Assembly: GCA_016297495.1 (NCBI GenBank)
Contig: JAEDGN010000041.1
Coordinates: 1 to 18,833 of the forward strand
Source: Coprococcus sp.
GTDB lineage: Bacteria > Bacillota > Clostridia > Lachnospirales > Lachnospiraceae
DNA length: 18,833 nt
Direction: 5' to 3'
Made by a program: the position numbers and the translations under genes. Of the stretch, positions 1 through 6,973 are shown piece by piece; position 1 is the stretch's first letter, and every line of letters starts with the position of its first letter. Below the pieces are notes generated by a model. That model did no database searches and was not told the DNA's origin. It was given only the letters and a program-made list of their open reading frames with translations.

Positions 1-2
1 CG

Positions 3-659
3 GTCATCTTTGAGAGCAATCACAGCAACGCTTTTAACGGAAAAGCCTGTGGGGTGACGGTCATTCGGTCGGCCTATCTGCCAGGCTCGGAAGTACTGGG
101 CAACAGAATTGCAGATGCCGTTGTCGGTGTCTTGCGCCCGGTGACAGGTATTACCTATAACCGTGGCGTGACAACAAAGGTCCAGAGGAATGGGGCAGAC
201 TGGTACGGTGTTATCAGAGGGGCTGTATCCGGTGCAGTGTCAGAGGCACAGGCAGGGGAAGGGCCTGTACAGTATGCTTTTATTGTGGAGCATGGTTTCC
301 ATGACCATCCGGTGGAATGCGCATTTTTGATGGAAAGTGACAATCTGAAGAAGATTGCGGAAGCAAAAGCCGGGGTGATAGCGGAGCATTTCGGTTTGGA
401 AGGAGGAAAAGAACTGTCATCAGACGGCAGTGAGAAGAACTGTATACCTTACCTTGTAAGAGTGAATGTCAGCTGTTTAAATATCAGAAAAAAGCCGACA
501 GTCCTGTCGGCATCATCCGGCTATACGGAAAAAGGGACATTTACCATCGTGAAGGAAGCAGTGGGAGAAGTTGATCAGGAAGGAACAAAGGGAAGATGGG
601 GATATCTGAAATCCGGAAGGGGATGGATATGCCTGGAATATACAGAGAGGGCAGCTTAA
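3..659 (+). CDS. N-acetylmuramoyl-L-alanine amidase with SH3 domain, 5'-truncated by window edge
   Basis: This is a peptidoglycan-cleaving amidase (Amidase_3 family), probably a phage-type endolysin or cell-wall hydrolase. The reading frame is open to the left edge, so the N-terminus and first zinc ligand lie outside the window; the GTG at 54 is internal. Visible residues begin VIFESNHSNAFNGKACG, which matches the family's zinc-binding SxHxNA block. About 80 residues on, FIVEHGFHDHPVE carries the catalytic glutamate. A linker near residue 135 leads to a C-terminal bacterial SH3-like domain (YLVRVNVSCLNIRKKP to GRGWICLEY) expected to bind cell wall. The gene ends in a hairpin overlapping its stop codon. 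The neighbouring RHS stub and antitoxin fragment suggest a decayed prophage or accessory island. Identification is confident; prophage origin is inference. Confidence 0.85.
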   Translation, partial: VIFESNHSNAFNGKACGVTVIRSAYLPGSEVLGNRIADAVVGVLRPVTGITYNRGVTTKVQRNGADWYGVIRGAVSGAVSEAQAGEGPVQYAFIVEHGFHDHPVECAFLMESDNLKKIAEAKAGVIAEHFGLEGGKELSSDGSEKNCIPYLVRVNVSCLNIRKKPTVLSASSGYTEKGTFTIVKEAVGEVDQEGTKGRWGYLKSGRGWICLEYTERAA

Positions 660-674
660 GGGCTGCCCCTTTTC
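649..674 (+). terminator. Hairpin terminator overlapping the amidase stop codon
   Basis: GGGCAGC (649-655) pairs with GCTGCCC (662-668) around a six-base loop that contains most of the stop codon, followed by CTTTTC. The U-tract is short, so efficiency is uncertain. Confidence 0.5.
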
Positions 675-681
675 AGTAGGG

Positions 682-822
682 GACGGCCTGATGAACCTCC
701 TCGGACTCGTTGACAGCAGCGGCAATACGGTGGTAAGCTATAACTATGACAGCTGGGGAAGGATGCTTGGCATCAACGGCAGTATGGTGGCAACTCTTGG
801 TGCAGATAACCCGTTCAGGTAT
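682..822 (+). pseudogene. RHS-repeat protein core fragment
   Basis: Codons in this frame read LLGLVDSSGNTVVSYNYDSWG and later LGADNPFRY. This is the pattern of the RHS-repeat-associated core region: an (N/D)LLGLVDSSG-type strand, a YNYDxWG repeat, then NPFRYRG in intact proteins. There is no credible upstream sequence and the match stops after NPFRY, where the expected RGYxYD continuation is replaced by TRRASKPS and a stop by 903. Both ends are therefore missing. RHS proteins are large secreted or polymorphic-toxin proteins; this piece of about 47 codons cannot be functional and is a relic of recombination at this locus. The ATG at 691 has no good ribosome binding site. Confidence 0.75.
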
Positions 823-950
823 ACGCGACGAGCTTCCAAACCTTCGGTTTGTCAGTGTTCGTTGCACTCACATAGTTGTAGAGGCAGGAAGCAAAAGGAA
901 TAGATATCCGATGAGAATTAATAAAGATAAGATACAAAAATTTGCATATG
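823..950. other. Junction region without a recognisable gene
   Basis: Between the RHS stub and the minus-strand antitoxin fragment no coding signal is recognisable. There is a small perfect hairpin at about 838-852 (CAAACC/GGTTTG, three-base loop). It probably holds unrelated joined sequence left by deletions. Confidence 0.5.
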
Positions 951-979
951 CCATTTTCAAATAACTTTGCAGTCATCAT
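951..979 (-). pseudogene. VapB/AbrB-type antitoxin, 5' fragment only
   Basis: On the minus strand a consensus AAGGAGG (989-995) lies nine bases before tandem ATG codons (979 downward) that encode MMTAKLFENG. That is the usual opening of VapB-type antitoxins of toxin-antitoxin pairs, which continue (R/G)SQAVRLP. Here the match ends after ENG and continues as ICKFLYLIF, so the DNA-binding domain and any toxin gene are lost. A TATAAT hexamer (1004-999) and a repeated GTATATATC element (1005-1025) sit upstream and may be the old promoter and operator. The match is only ten residues, so the call rests on the motif plus the correct ribosome binding site. Confidence 0.45.
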
Positions 980-1004
980 AGCAATGCACCTCCTTGTAAT
1001 TATA

Positions 1005-1025
1005 GTATATATCGGGGTATATATC
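1005..1025. repeat. Tandem 9-bp repeat GTATATATC-GGG-GTATATATC
   Basis: Two identical 9-bp units separated by GGG lie directly upstream of the antitoxin fragment's -10-like hexamer. Each unit also contains a self-complementary TATATA core, so this could be the autoregulatory operator of the lost toxin-antitoxin operon. Confidence 0.45.
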
Positions 1026-1181
1026 TTGTCGAGCATCTGTGCGCTTTCCACTTACTATTCTATGAAATTAACTGTAAATTATTATTTGTTTTAATTCCCT
1101 ACACGTTTTCCGGGTTTTATGATATGATAATCTAGACTTTCCTTTTGAAGGCAAAATATATATTGTACGGAGATGAAATTG

Positions 1182-2111
1182 ATGATTTATAATAATATTC
1201 TTGAGGCTGTCGGACATACCCCTATGGTACAGCTCAATCGTATGGTTCCTGAAGGCAGTGCCAGAGTTCTGGTGAAATTTGAGGGTGTCAACATTGGTGG
1301 TTCTATTAAGACAAGAACTGCCCTGAACATGATCGAGGAGGCTGAGAAGAAGGGGCTTCTGTCTCCGGACAGCATCATTGTTGAACCAACCAGCGGCAAT
1401 CAGGGAATCGGTCTGGCTCTGGTTGGTGCGGTTAAGGGTTACAGAACGATTATCATTATGCCGGATTCTGTCAGCGAAGAGCGCAGAAAACTGGTGCGTC
1501 ATTATGGTGCCGAGGTGAAGCTGATTCATGATGCCGGCGATATCGGTGCATGTATTGATGAGTGTCTGCAGACTGCTCTGCGTATGCAGGAAAAGAACCC
1601 TAAGGTTTTTGTACCTCAGCAGTTTGCCAATCGGGACAATACCATGGCTCATAAAAACTTCACTGCCCGGGAGATTCTGGAGCAGGTAGACGGACCGATC
1701 CACGGCTTCTGTTCCGGTATCGGCACAGGCGGTACGATTACAGGTATTGGTGAAGTGCTTAAAGAAGCGAATCCGGATATGGAGATCTGGGCTGTAGAGC
1801 CTGAGAATGCAGCTATTCTGGCCGGTGGCACCATTGGTACCCATCTTCAGATGGGCATCGGCGACGGTATTATTCCGGATATTTTAAACCGCAATATTTA
1901 TGATAATATCTATATCATCACCGATGAAGAAGCCCTCAGCGTATCCAAGCGACTGGCTAAAGAAGAAGGGCTCATGTGCGGCATCTCCAGCGGAACCAAT
2001 GTAGCAGCCGCCATGAAACTGGCGCAGAAGCTGGGACCGGGCAAGACCGTTGTGACTGTCCTTCCGGATACAGCAGAGAGATATTTTTCCACACCACTCT
2101 TCTTCGAATAA
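1182..2111 (+). CDS. cysK: Cysteine synthase family PLP enzyme (O-acetylserine sulfhydrylase-like)
   Basis: This is a fold-type II PLP enzyme of 309 residues, expected to make cysteine from O-acetylserine and sulfide in the cytosol. The start at 1182 is chosen because GGAG (1169-1172) lies nine bases upstream; an ATG at 1173 touches it. The PLP lysine is K43 in GGSIKTRTA, the substrate-binding loop is TSGNQG (70-75), the phosphate cup is GTGGT (181-185), and the pyridine-nitrogen serine lies in ISSGTN (268-273). The C-terminus LPDTAERYFSTPLF is typical of the family. Canonical CysK has GGSxKDR and TSGNTG, so D-to-T and T-to-Q changes flank the active site. A related beta-replacement activity such as lanthionine or H2S formation is possible. 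No cysE is nearby. A TATGAT hexamer at 1123-1128 is a possible -10 box. Confidence 0.85.
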   Translation: MIYNNILEAVGHTPMVQLNRMVPEGSARVLVKFEGVNIGGSIKTRTALNMIEEAEKKGLLSPDSIIVEPTSGNQGIGLALVGAVKGYRTIIIMPDSVSEERRKLVRHYGAEVKLIHDAGDIGACIDECLQTALRMQEKNPKVFVPQQFANRDNTMAHKNFTAREILEQVDGPIHGFCSGIGTGGTITGIGEVLKEANPDMEIWAVEPENAAILAGGTIGTHLQMGIGDGIIPDILNRNIYDNIYIITDEEALSVSKRLAKEEGLMCGISSGTNVAAAMKLAQKLGPGKTVVTVLPDTAERYFSTPLFFE

Positions 2112-2158
2112 ATCAAAGGATTAACGAACCTGTCCCCTTGACTCTTCTGAATCTCTGC

Positions 2159-2188
2159 TTGTATTGAAGTGAGGGATGATGCTATACT
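2159..2188 (+). promoter_or_regulatory. Promoter for the phospholipase C-like gene
   Basis: TTGTAT (2159-2164) and TATACT (2183-2188) are separated by 18 bases. The ribosome binding site AAGGAGG (2194-2200) follows immediately, so the 5' untranslated region would be very short. Confidence 0.5.
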
Positions 2189-2208
2189 TATATAAGGAGG
2201 AAACGGGG

Positions 2209-2970
2209 GTGACTTTTATGCCGGGTTATGTGATGCATTTGGCGGAAGCAGGGCAGATACTGGAGAAGGTCAGGGAGCGGACGGAGATATCCCGCAGTTG
2301 GGAGCAGCAATTTCTTACCGGGACATTACTGCCGGACACGAGACTGAAGGATGAGAAGCGTTTTTCTCATTTCTGGAATCCCGAGCAGCTGGAGCAGTTG
2401 GCGCTGGCACCGGATCTGTCCCTTTTTCTTAATAAATACCGGCAGCGACTGAGCGAACCGGTGATTCTTGGATATCTTGCACATCTGCATCTGGATGCCT
2501 GCTATGTCCGGGATTACTGGCCGACGGTGATTGCATTTTACGGCGCTCAGGGAGAGCCGGAGGTGCGGAAGGATATGATCACCGATGTGGAGATGCTTCA
2601 TCTGCACAGGAAGGTGCCGGTGAATAAGTTTTTCTCTCCGGAATACTATTATGGGGAGTATACGAAGCTGAATGGCTATTTTATTGATAAGTATCATCTG
2701 GCGGTCCCGGAATGGGAACAGATCCGTGTATTTGACATGGACGAGGTGAGGCTCCGGGATATGGGACGTATTTGCCGGGATCTGGCTTATCTGCTGGATA
2801 TGTATCATGCGGGAGATGAGAAGGACATTCAGATCTTCGAGCTGGATCATCTGGAGGCTTTTATGACCGCTGCGGCCGATGATTTTGTCAGCATGTATGG
2901 GGATGAACTTGCGGCTTCTGCCATAGAGAAAATACCGTCGGGGCATACCACGATGCCATTCGGCGAATAG
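2209..2970 (+). CDS. Zinc-dependent phospholipase C-like protein
   Basis: This cytosolic-looking protein of 253 residues has no signal peptide. Numbered from MPGYVMHLAE, it has H7, GTLLPD (D40), SHFW (H51) and LGYLAHLHLD (H89, H91, D93). Spaced His/Asp clusters of this kind in an all-helical protein match the zinc-dependent phospholipase C/S1-P1 nuclease-like family common in Firmicutes, where many members are of unknown function. The GTG start at 2209 lies eight bases after AGGAGG (2195-2200). ATG 2218 is an alternative, with GGGGG at 2205-2209 as its ribosome binding site, giving 250 residues. Substrate is unknown; the lack of a secretion signal argues against a secreted lecithinase. The small membrane peptide and dapF follow closely. 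Confidence 0.65.
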   Translation: MTFMPGYVMHLAEAGQILEKVRERTEISRSWEQQFLTGTLLPDTRLKDEKRFSHFWNPEQLEQLALAPDLSLFLNKYRQRLSEPVILGYLAHLHLDACYVRDYWPTVIAFYGAQGEPEVRKDMITDVEMLHLHRKVPVNKFFSPEYYYGEYTKLNGYFIDKYHLAVPEWEQIRVFDMDEVRLRDMGRICRDLAYLLDMYHAGDEKDIQIFELDHLEAFMTAAADDFVSMYGDELAASAIEKIPSGHTTMPFGE

Positions 2971-3039
2971 AGGAAAGGGGATGAGAGAATGCAGCATGTC
3001 GTGACGGCGTTTACCGCTGTATCGAAGGAGGCAGGCAGT

Positions 3040-3138
3040 ATGTCAGAGATGCTTCCAAAGTTCGGTGTGATTGCTCTGGTGGTGGCTATTATCATCATCG
3101 GACTGCTTATCTATTCCAGAATTGACAAGAAGAAATAA
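3040..3138 (+). CDS. Small single-pass membrane peptide (32 aa)
   Basis: ATG 3040 is preceded by a perfect AAGGAGG (3025-3031) at eight bases and encodes 32 residues: MSEMLPKFG, then a hydrophobic stretch IALVVAIIIIGLLIY (about residues 11-25), ending SRIDKKK. That is a short N-terminus, one transmembrane helix and a positively charged tail, so the predicted topology is N-out/C-in. An in-frame ATG at 2989 with GGGG eight bases upstream would give 49 residues, but the internal site is the stronger one. It lies 69 bases after the phospholipase C-like gene and 62 before dapF, so it is probably co-transcribed. I do not recognise a named family. Confidence 0.6.
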   Translation: MSEMLPKFGVIALVVAIIIIGLLIYSRIDKKK

Positions 3139-3200
3139 TACAGAAAGGATGCACATTCCGGGGCAGACAGCATAGGATAAAGAAAAAGCGGAGTACAGAT

Positions 3201-4061
3201 ATGCGCTTTTATTTTACAAAAATGCAGGGACTTGGCAATGATTATGTGTATTTGGACTGTTTGGATGAGAGAATGCAGCAGGCTCGGAGGCTTTCCGCGG
3301 GCAGGAAGGAAGAGCTGGCTGTCAGAATGAGCCGGAGGCATACGGGAATCGGTGCCGACGGCTTAATTTTTATTCTGCCCTCGGAGAGGGCGGACTGCAG
3401 GATGGAGATGTACAATGCAGATGGTTCCAGAGGTGCCATGTGCGGCAACGGCATCCGATGTGTGGCACGGTATCTGGTGGATAAAGGCATTGTGAAGAAG
3501 AACGAACTATCCGTTGAGACAGACAGCGGTATTCGGGAAGTACTGGTTCGCAGAGATGAAAAGGGAAAAGGAGAGACATGGAGGATCCGTGTGGATATGG
3601 GCGGTATGGAGAACAGAGGTGAGCGAAGACTCAGTCTGAATGGCCGTAAGATACCTGTGCAGCTGGTGTCCGCCGGGAATCCTCATTGTGTTATTTTTAC
3701 GGAGGATATCAGGCATTTTCCACTGGAGGCTATAGCCGGTCAGATACAGCGCATGCCGGCGTTTGCCGGGGGCATCAATGTGGAGATCGCTGCCGTGGAG
3801 ATGGTGGCTGCAACTGGGGAAAAGCATATTGACATGAGAGTGTTTGAGAGAGGAAGCGGGGAGACCATGGCCTGCGGGACAGGTGCCTGTGCCGTCTGCG
3901 CGGCTGCCGTCTGGCAGGGTTACTGCCGGTATGATGAGGATGTGGAAGTCAGGCAGCCGGGAGGCAGTCTGGTGACGGCGTATCTGGCCGATGGCCGCAT
4001 GATGATGGAGGGACCGGCAGAGTTCGTCTATGAAGGGGTATGGGATGATATTCCGGGATAA
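3201..4061 (+). CDS. dapF: Diaminopimelate epimerase
   Basis: DapF (286 residues) interconverts LL- and meso-diaminopimelate in the cytosol, supplying lysine and the peptidoglycan cross-link residue. The N-terminus FTKMQGLGNDYVYLD is the family signature. The two catalytic cysteines of this PLP-independent epimerase are visible: C81 in GAMCGNGIRC and C225 in ETMACGTGACA. SAGNPHCV (157-164) is the conserved substrate-binding segment. Length is typical. The start is supported by GCGGAG about nine bases upstream. It follows the small membrane peptide and ends at a strong bidirectional terminator. Aspartokinase, the first step of the same pathway, lies 12 kb downstream and is not in the same operon. 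Confidence 0.95.
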   Translation: MRFYFTKMQGLGNDYVYLDCLDERMQQARRLSAGRKEELAVRMSRRHTGIGADGLIFILPSERADCRMEMYNADGSRGAMCGNGIRCVARYLVDKGIVKKNELSVETDSGIREVLVRRDEKGKGETWRIRVDMGGMENRGERRLSLNGRKIPVQLVSAGNPHCVIFTEDIRHFPLEAIAGQIQRMPAFAGGINVEIAAVEMVAATGEKHIDMRVFERGSGETMACGTGACAVCAAAVWQGYCRYDEDVEVRQPGGSLVTAYLADGRMMMEGPAEFVYEGVWDDIPG

Positions 4062-4094
4062 AAAAAGAGCTGCGGGAGAAAGGACTGCCGCAGC
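4062..4094. terminator. Bidirectional terminator between dapF and the DUF1292 gene
   Basis: GCTGCGG (4069-4075) pairs with CCGCAGC (4088-4094). Read on the minus strand the stem is followed by TCTTTTTTT, a strong intrinsic terminator for the DUF1292 gene. Read on the plus strand it is followed by TTTGTGTTTG, adequate for dapF. Confidence 0.8.
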
Positions 4095-4106
4095 TTTGTG
4101 TTTGAT

Positions 4107-4409
4107 TTAGTCAACAAAATTGAATTCGTCTTTGAATCTTTCTTTAAATATTTCAAAAACGGCATGAATGATGTCTTCATCTTCGACACTCAGGTATTCT
4201 TCCGTTTCTTCGTCGATTTCATTGACTTCAAGGATAATAACCATGCCATCGTCGTCATCATCTTCTTCTAACGGAAGGAGGATAACATAGCTTTTGTCTT
4301 CATAATCAATCAGGTCAAGAAATTCGAAATCCTTATCTGAACCGTCTTCATCTGTCAGTGTAATGATGTTCAGTTCTTCTTCATTCTGGAGCTCGTCAAA
4401 GTCACTCAT
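4107..4409 (-). CDS. DUF1292 family acidic protein
   Basis: A very acidic cytosolic protein of 100 residues. The N-terminal half has ITLTDEDG and FEFLDLIDYEDKSYVILLP, the DUF1292 (YrzB-like) pattern, followed by a run EEDDDDDG and a C-terminal helix (DIIHAVFEIFKERF). Start at 4409 is chosen because AAAGGA lies seven bases upstream; an upstream ATG at 4424 begins within that ribosome binding site. In many Firmicutes DUF1292 genes sit with alaS and ruvX; here the gene stands alone, convergent with dapF. The molecular function of the family is unknown. A second, diverged relative lies at 14065-14316. Confidence 0.85.
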   Translation of the reverse strand: MSDFDELQNEEELNIITLTDEDGSDKDFEFLDLIDYEDKSYVILLPLEEDDDDDGMVIILEVNEIDEETEEYLSVEDEDIIHAVFEIFKERFKDEFNFVD

Positions 4410-4548
4410 AATAAATCCTTTCATTAATAAAAATGGGCTGTGCCATTGTGATATTGTACAGGGATATTATATCATCAGGCAGTTGCTATTTTCAATGGTT
4501 TATATACATAGAAGGAATATTTAATTTCCGGCGGGATGACGGGATATA

Positions 4549-4577
4549 GAAAAGACAGGAACCCGCAGGTCCCTGCC
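4549..4577 (-). terminator. Terminator of the 2-oxoacid oxidoreductase operon
   Basis: On the minus strand GGCAGGGACC pairs with GGTTCCTGTC over ten base pairs (two G-U) around a TGCG loop, followed by TTTTC. It lies 17 bases after the stop codon of the gamma-subunit gene. Confidence 0.75.
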
Positions 4578-4594
4578 TTTCGAAAGGAAAACAT

Positions 4595-5131
4595 TTATAC
4601 GGCATTAAAGCCGGCATCAAATGCCCGGGCATTCGATTCGTTAAATTTGGACTTGCCTTTTTTGGCAAACATATGGTTCATGGCTGTGACTGCTGCGTCA
4701 TGGGTAAAATCTCCCATGAGTTTGATGATCGCACCGGTCATGACAATGTTGGCACCTTTGGCATTGCCCAGGGATGTGGCAATCTCAGTGCAGTTGACTT
4801 TGACATAGTTCACATCCTGTCTGGCACCTTCCGGGATTTCTACAGTATCACCGATGAGAACCGTACCGCCCGGTGCAACGGACGGGAGAAATTTAATCAG
4901 GGACGGTTCGTTCATGGCCAGAAGGAGATCCGGCCTTTCCGGAGATGGATTGTAAATATAGCCGTCGGTGCTGTATTTAACTGTGCAGTTGGCAGTGCCG
5001 CCTCGCATGGCGGAACCATAGGAAGGTACCCATGTTACGTTAATACCTTCGCTGGCAGCAATATCGGAGATGATCAGTCCGGATGTCAATACACCCTGAC
5101 CGCCGGAGCCTGCAAATATGATTTCTTTCAT
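4595..5131 (-). CDS. korC: 2-oxoacid:ferredoxin oxidoreductase, gamma subunit
   Basis: This is the gamma subunit (178 residues) of a ferredoxin-dependent 2-oxoacid oxidoreductase. The N-terminus MKEIIFAGSGGQGVLTSG is the family's glycine-rich signature, followed by WVPSYGSAMRGGTANCTV, typical of the KorC/PorG/VorA-type gamma fold that contacts coenzyme A. Start at 5131 is chosen because GGGGAG precedes it by ten bases and the family opens exactly here; a longer frame to 5197 only reads back into the beta gene. The ATG lies one base after the beta-subunit stop, so translation is coupled. This is the last gene of the delta-alpha-beta-gamma operon, followed by a terminator. Subunit identity is firm; 2-oxoglutarate versus branched-chain specificity is not visible. 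Confidence 0.9.
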   Translation of the reverse strand: MKEIIFAGSGGQGVLTSGLIISDIAASEGINVTWVPSYGSAMRGGTANCTVKYSTDGYIYNPSPERPDLLLAMNEPSLIKFLPSVAPGGTVLIGDTVEIPEGARQDVNYVKVNCTEIATSLGNAKGANIVMTGAIIKLMGDFTHDAAVTAMNHMFAKKGKSKFNESNARAFDAGFNAV

Positions 5132-5132
5132 C

Positions 5133-5885
5133 TTATTTTTTCTCCCCTCTCTTTTTAAATTCTCCCAACGGGTAGTAAGGAATGAGTTCGTCTTCAATAC
5201 GTTTCATGGCATTGACCGGCGAGAGTCCCCAGTTGATCGGACATGGTGAGAGGACTTCGACAACGGAGTAGCCTTCATGATTCATCTGTGCCTGAAGTGC
5301 ATTTTTAATATAGCCCTTTAATTTATTAATATTGGCCGGTGTTGTGACCGTTCCGCGGGCCGCATAGGCTGCATTTGGAAATTCCCGGGCAACCATTTCA
5401 GGGAAACGGATCGGGAAACCGGTGACGGAACAGTCACGGCCATAAACAGAGGTGGCTGTTTTCTGACCTTCCATGGTGGTCAGAGACATCTGACCGCCGG
5501 TCATACCAAAGTTGGTGTTGTTGATGACAATAACGGTAATATTTTCCCCGCGGTATGCCGCATTGAAGGTTTCTGCGATACCGATATTATAGGCATCGCC
5601 ATCGCCCTGATAGGAAACGATGAGAACGTCCGGATTCACACGCTTCATGCCGGTGGCAACAGCGCCGGCGCGTCCGTGACAGCAGTGGAGACGGTCACAT
5701 TCCAGGCCGGCTCCCAGGTTGGATGAACATCCGACACCAATAGGGAAAATAATATTATCCAGCTGATCCAGTTCTTCAAGGGCTTCAATAATCAGACGGC
5801 TGACGATGCCATGTCCGCAGCCCGGACAGAAGTCCATTGGTTTATCCACAAGAGCAGGAACTTTTCTTTCACGAGAGTTAGCCAT
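5133..5885 (-). CDS. korB: 2-oxoacid:ferredoxin oxidoreductase, beta subunit (TPP-binding)
   Basis: The beta subunit (250 residues) binds thiamine diphosphate and decarboxylates the 2-oxoacid. FCPGCGHGI near residue 20 and GVGCSSNLG near 50 supply cysteines expected to help hold an iron-sulfur cluster. GDGDAYNIG leading to NNTNFGMTGGQMS is the TPP/Mg motif of this enzyme class. Length matches KorB/VorA-type beta subunits of four-subunit enzymes. Start at 5885 uses AAGGAGG encoded by the last codons of the alpha gene; the ATG lies one base after the alpha stop. Products would be acyl-CoA, CO2 and reduced ferredoxin. The 2-oxoacid substrate could be 2-oxoglutarate, branched-chain 2-oxoacids or pyruvate. 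Confidence 0.92.
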   Translation of the reverse strand: MANSRERKVPALVDKPMDFCPGCGHGIVSRLIIEALEELDQLDNIIFPIGVGCSSNLGAGLECDRLHCCHGRAGAVATGMKRVNPDVLIVSYQGDGDAYNIGIAETFNAAYRGENITVIVINNTNFGMTGGQMSLTTMEGQKTATSVYGRDCSVTGFPIRFPEMVAREFPNAAYAARGTVTTPANINKLKGYIKNALQAQMNHEGYSVVEVLSPCPINWGLSPVNAMKRIEDELIPYYPLGEFKKRGEKK

Positions 5886-5886
5886 A

Positions 5887-6948
5887 TTAGTACACCTCCT
5901 TGATTTCACCGTTTTTAACTCTGAAATAATCGGATTTGATCCGGCTTATCGGCGGTGTATTATAAACGTATGTCAGCGCATAAGCAGGAATATTTCTGTC
6001 TTTATGTGTTTTCTTAATAGCGAGGGCGGCATCGTCGATCATCTGTCCTGTGGCATTCTCTTCCACGGTAATAATACCCTTTACATCCGGATTGATGCGG
6101 GTAAATGCCTTATCCGGATATGGCCATGCAGTGATCGGACGAATCAGGCCGACTTTTTCACCGGCAGCCCGAAGCTCACGCACTGCACCAAGGGTGGCTC
6201 TGCCAGGGACACCGTAGGCGACAAATACATAGTCGGCATCTTCGATAGATTCTTCTTCCCAGCGCTGTTCGTTTTCTTTGATCGCAGCATATTTCTCACG
6301 CAGATCTACGGCTTCAGCCATGGAATCACGTTCAAAAATACCGATTTTCTTATAAGTATAATGGCCGTTTAAAGCCCATGGAGTTCTTTTCACTTCCACA
6401 AAATCAGGAAGGGTGACAGGTTCCATCATCTGCCCCAGAGTGCCTTCGCCCATCATAATGGTCACGATCCGGTACTTTTCAGCCAGTTCATAAGCCGGAA
6501 GCATCAGGTCCACAAATTCCTGGATGGAAGAAGGACATAATACGATACAGCGGTAATCGCCCTGGCCGCCGCCGCGGGTCTCTCTGTTGTAATCACACTG
6601 AGAGGTAAAAAGGGTGCCCAGACCATTGCCGTATCTCACCTGAGTAATAACAACAGCAGGCAGTCCTTCGTCACATAAAGTGGAGATACCTTCCTGCTTC
6701 AGGGAAATACCAGGTCCTGAAGAGGCAGTCAGTGCACGGACGCCGCATGCGGATGCACCGATAACCATGTTAATGCCGGCCAGTTCGCTTTCTGCCTGGA
6801 CGAATGCACCGCCGACCTCGTTCATTCTCCAGGATAAATATTCCATTATTTCGCTGGAAGGCGTAATCGGATAGCCTGCATAAAAACGTGCACCGGCACG
6901 CACTGCCGCTTCCGCGATTGCTTCATTGCCTTTCATCATTTCTGCCAT
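5887..6948 (-). CDS. korA: 2-oxoacid:ferredoxin oxidoreductase, alpha subunit
   Basis: The alpha subunit (353 residues) carries the pyrimidine-binding domain of the TPP enzyme. Signatures are GNEAIAEAAVRAGARFYAGYPITPSSEIMEYLS, of which AGYPITPSSE is diagnostic, and ESELAGINMVIGASACGVRALTASSGPG, which covers the glutamate that activates TPP and the phosphate loop. Database names for such proteins are KorA or VorB. Without a fused gamma domain, 353 residues fits the KGOR/VOR class rather than long pyruvate enzymes. Start at 6948 (MAEMMKGNEA) is preceded by AAAGGAG at 14 bases, a rather long spacer; MMKG at 6939 is an alternative. It follows the ferredoxin-like delta gene by 25 bases and is coupled to beta. 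Confidence 0.9.
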   Translation of the reverse strand: MAEMMKGNEAIAEAAVRAGARFYAGYPITPSSEIMEYLSWRMNEVGGAFVQAESELAGINMVIGASACGVRALTASSGPGISLKQEGISTLCDEGLPAVVITQVRYGNGLGTLFTSQCDYNRETRGGGQGDYRCIVLCPSSIQEFVDLMLPAYELAEKYRIVTIMMGEGTLGQMMEPVTLPDFVEVKRTPWALNGHYTYKKIGIFERDSMAEAVDLREKYAAIKENEQRWEEESIEDADYVFVAYGVPGRATLGAVRELRAAGEKVGLIRPITAWPYPDKAFTRINPDVKGIITVEENATGQMIDDAALAIKKTHKDRNIPAYALTYVYNTPPISRIKSDYFRVKNGEIKEVY

Positions 6949-6973
6949 GATTGATTGACACGCTCCTTTCAAA

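Noticed and set aside
815..1051. A 78-codon minus-strand gene covering the antitoxin fragment
   Set aside because: The upstream part lies in the promoter/operator region and the downstream part is unrelated sequence; only MMTAKLFENG looks coding.
1068..1844. Long 258-codon minus-strand frame opposite cysK
   Set aside because: It lies antisense to a clearly conserved gene and its protein has no recognisable motif; shadow frame.
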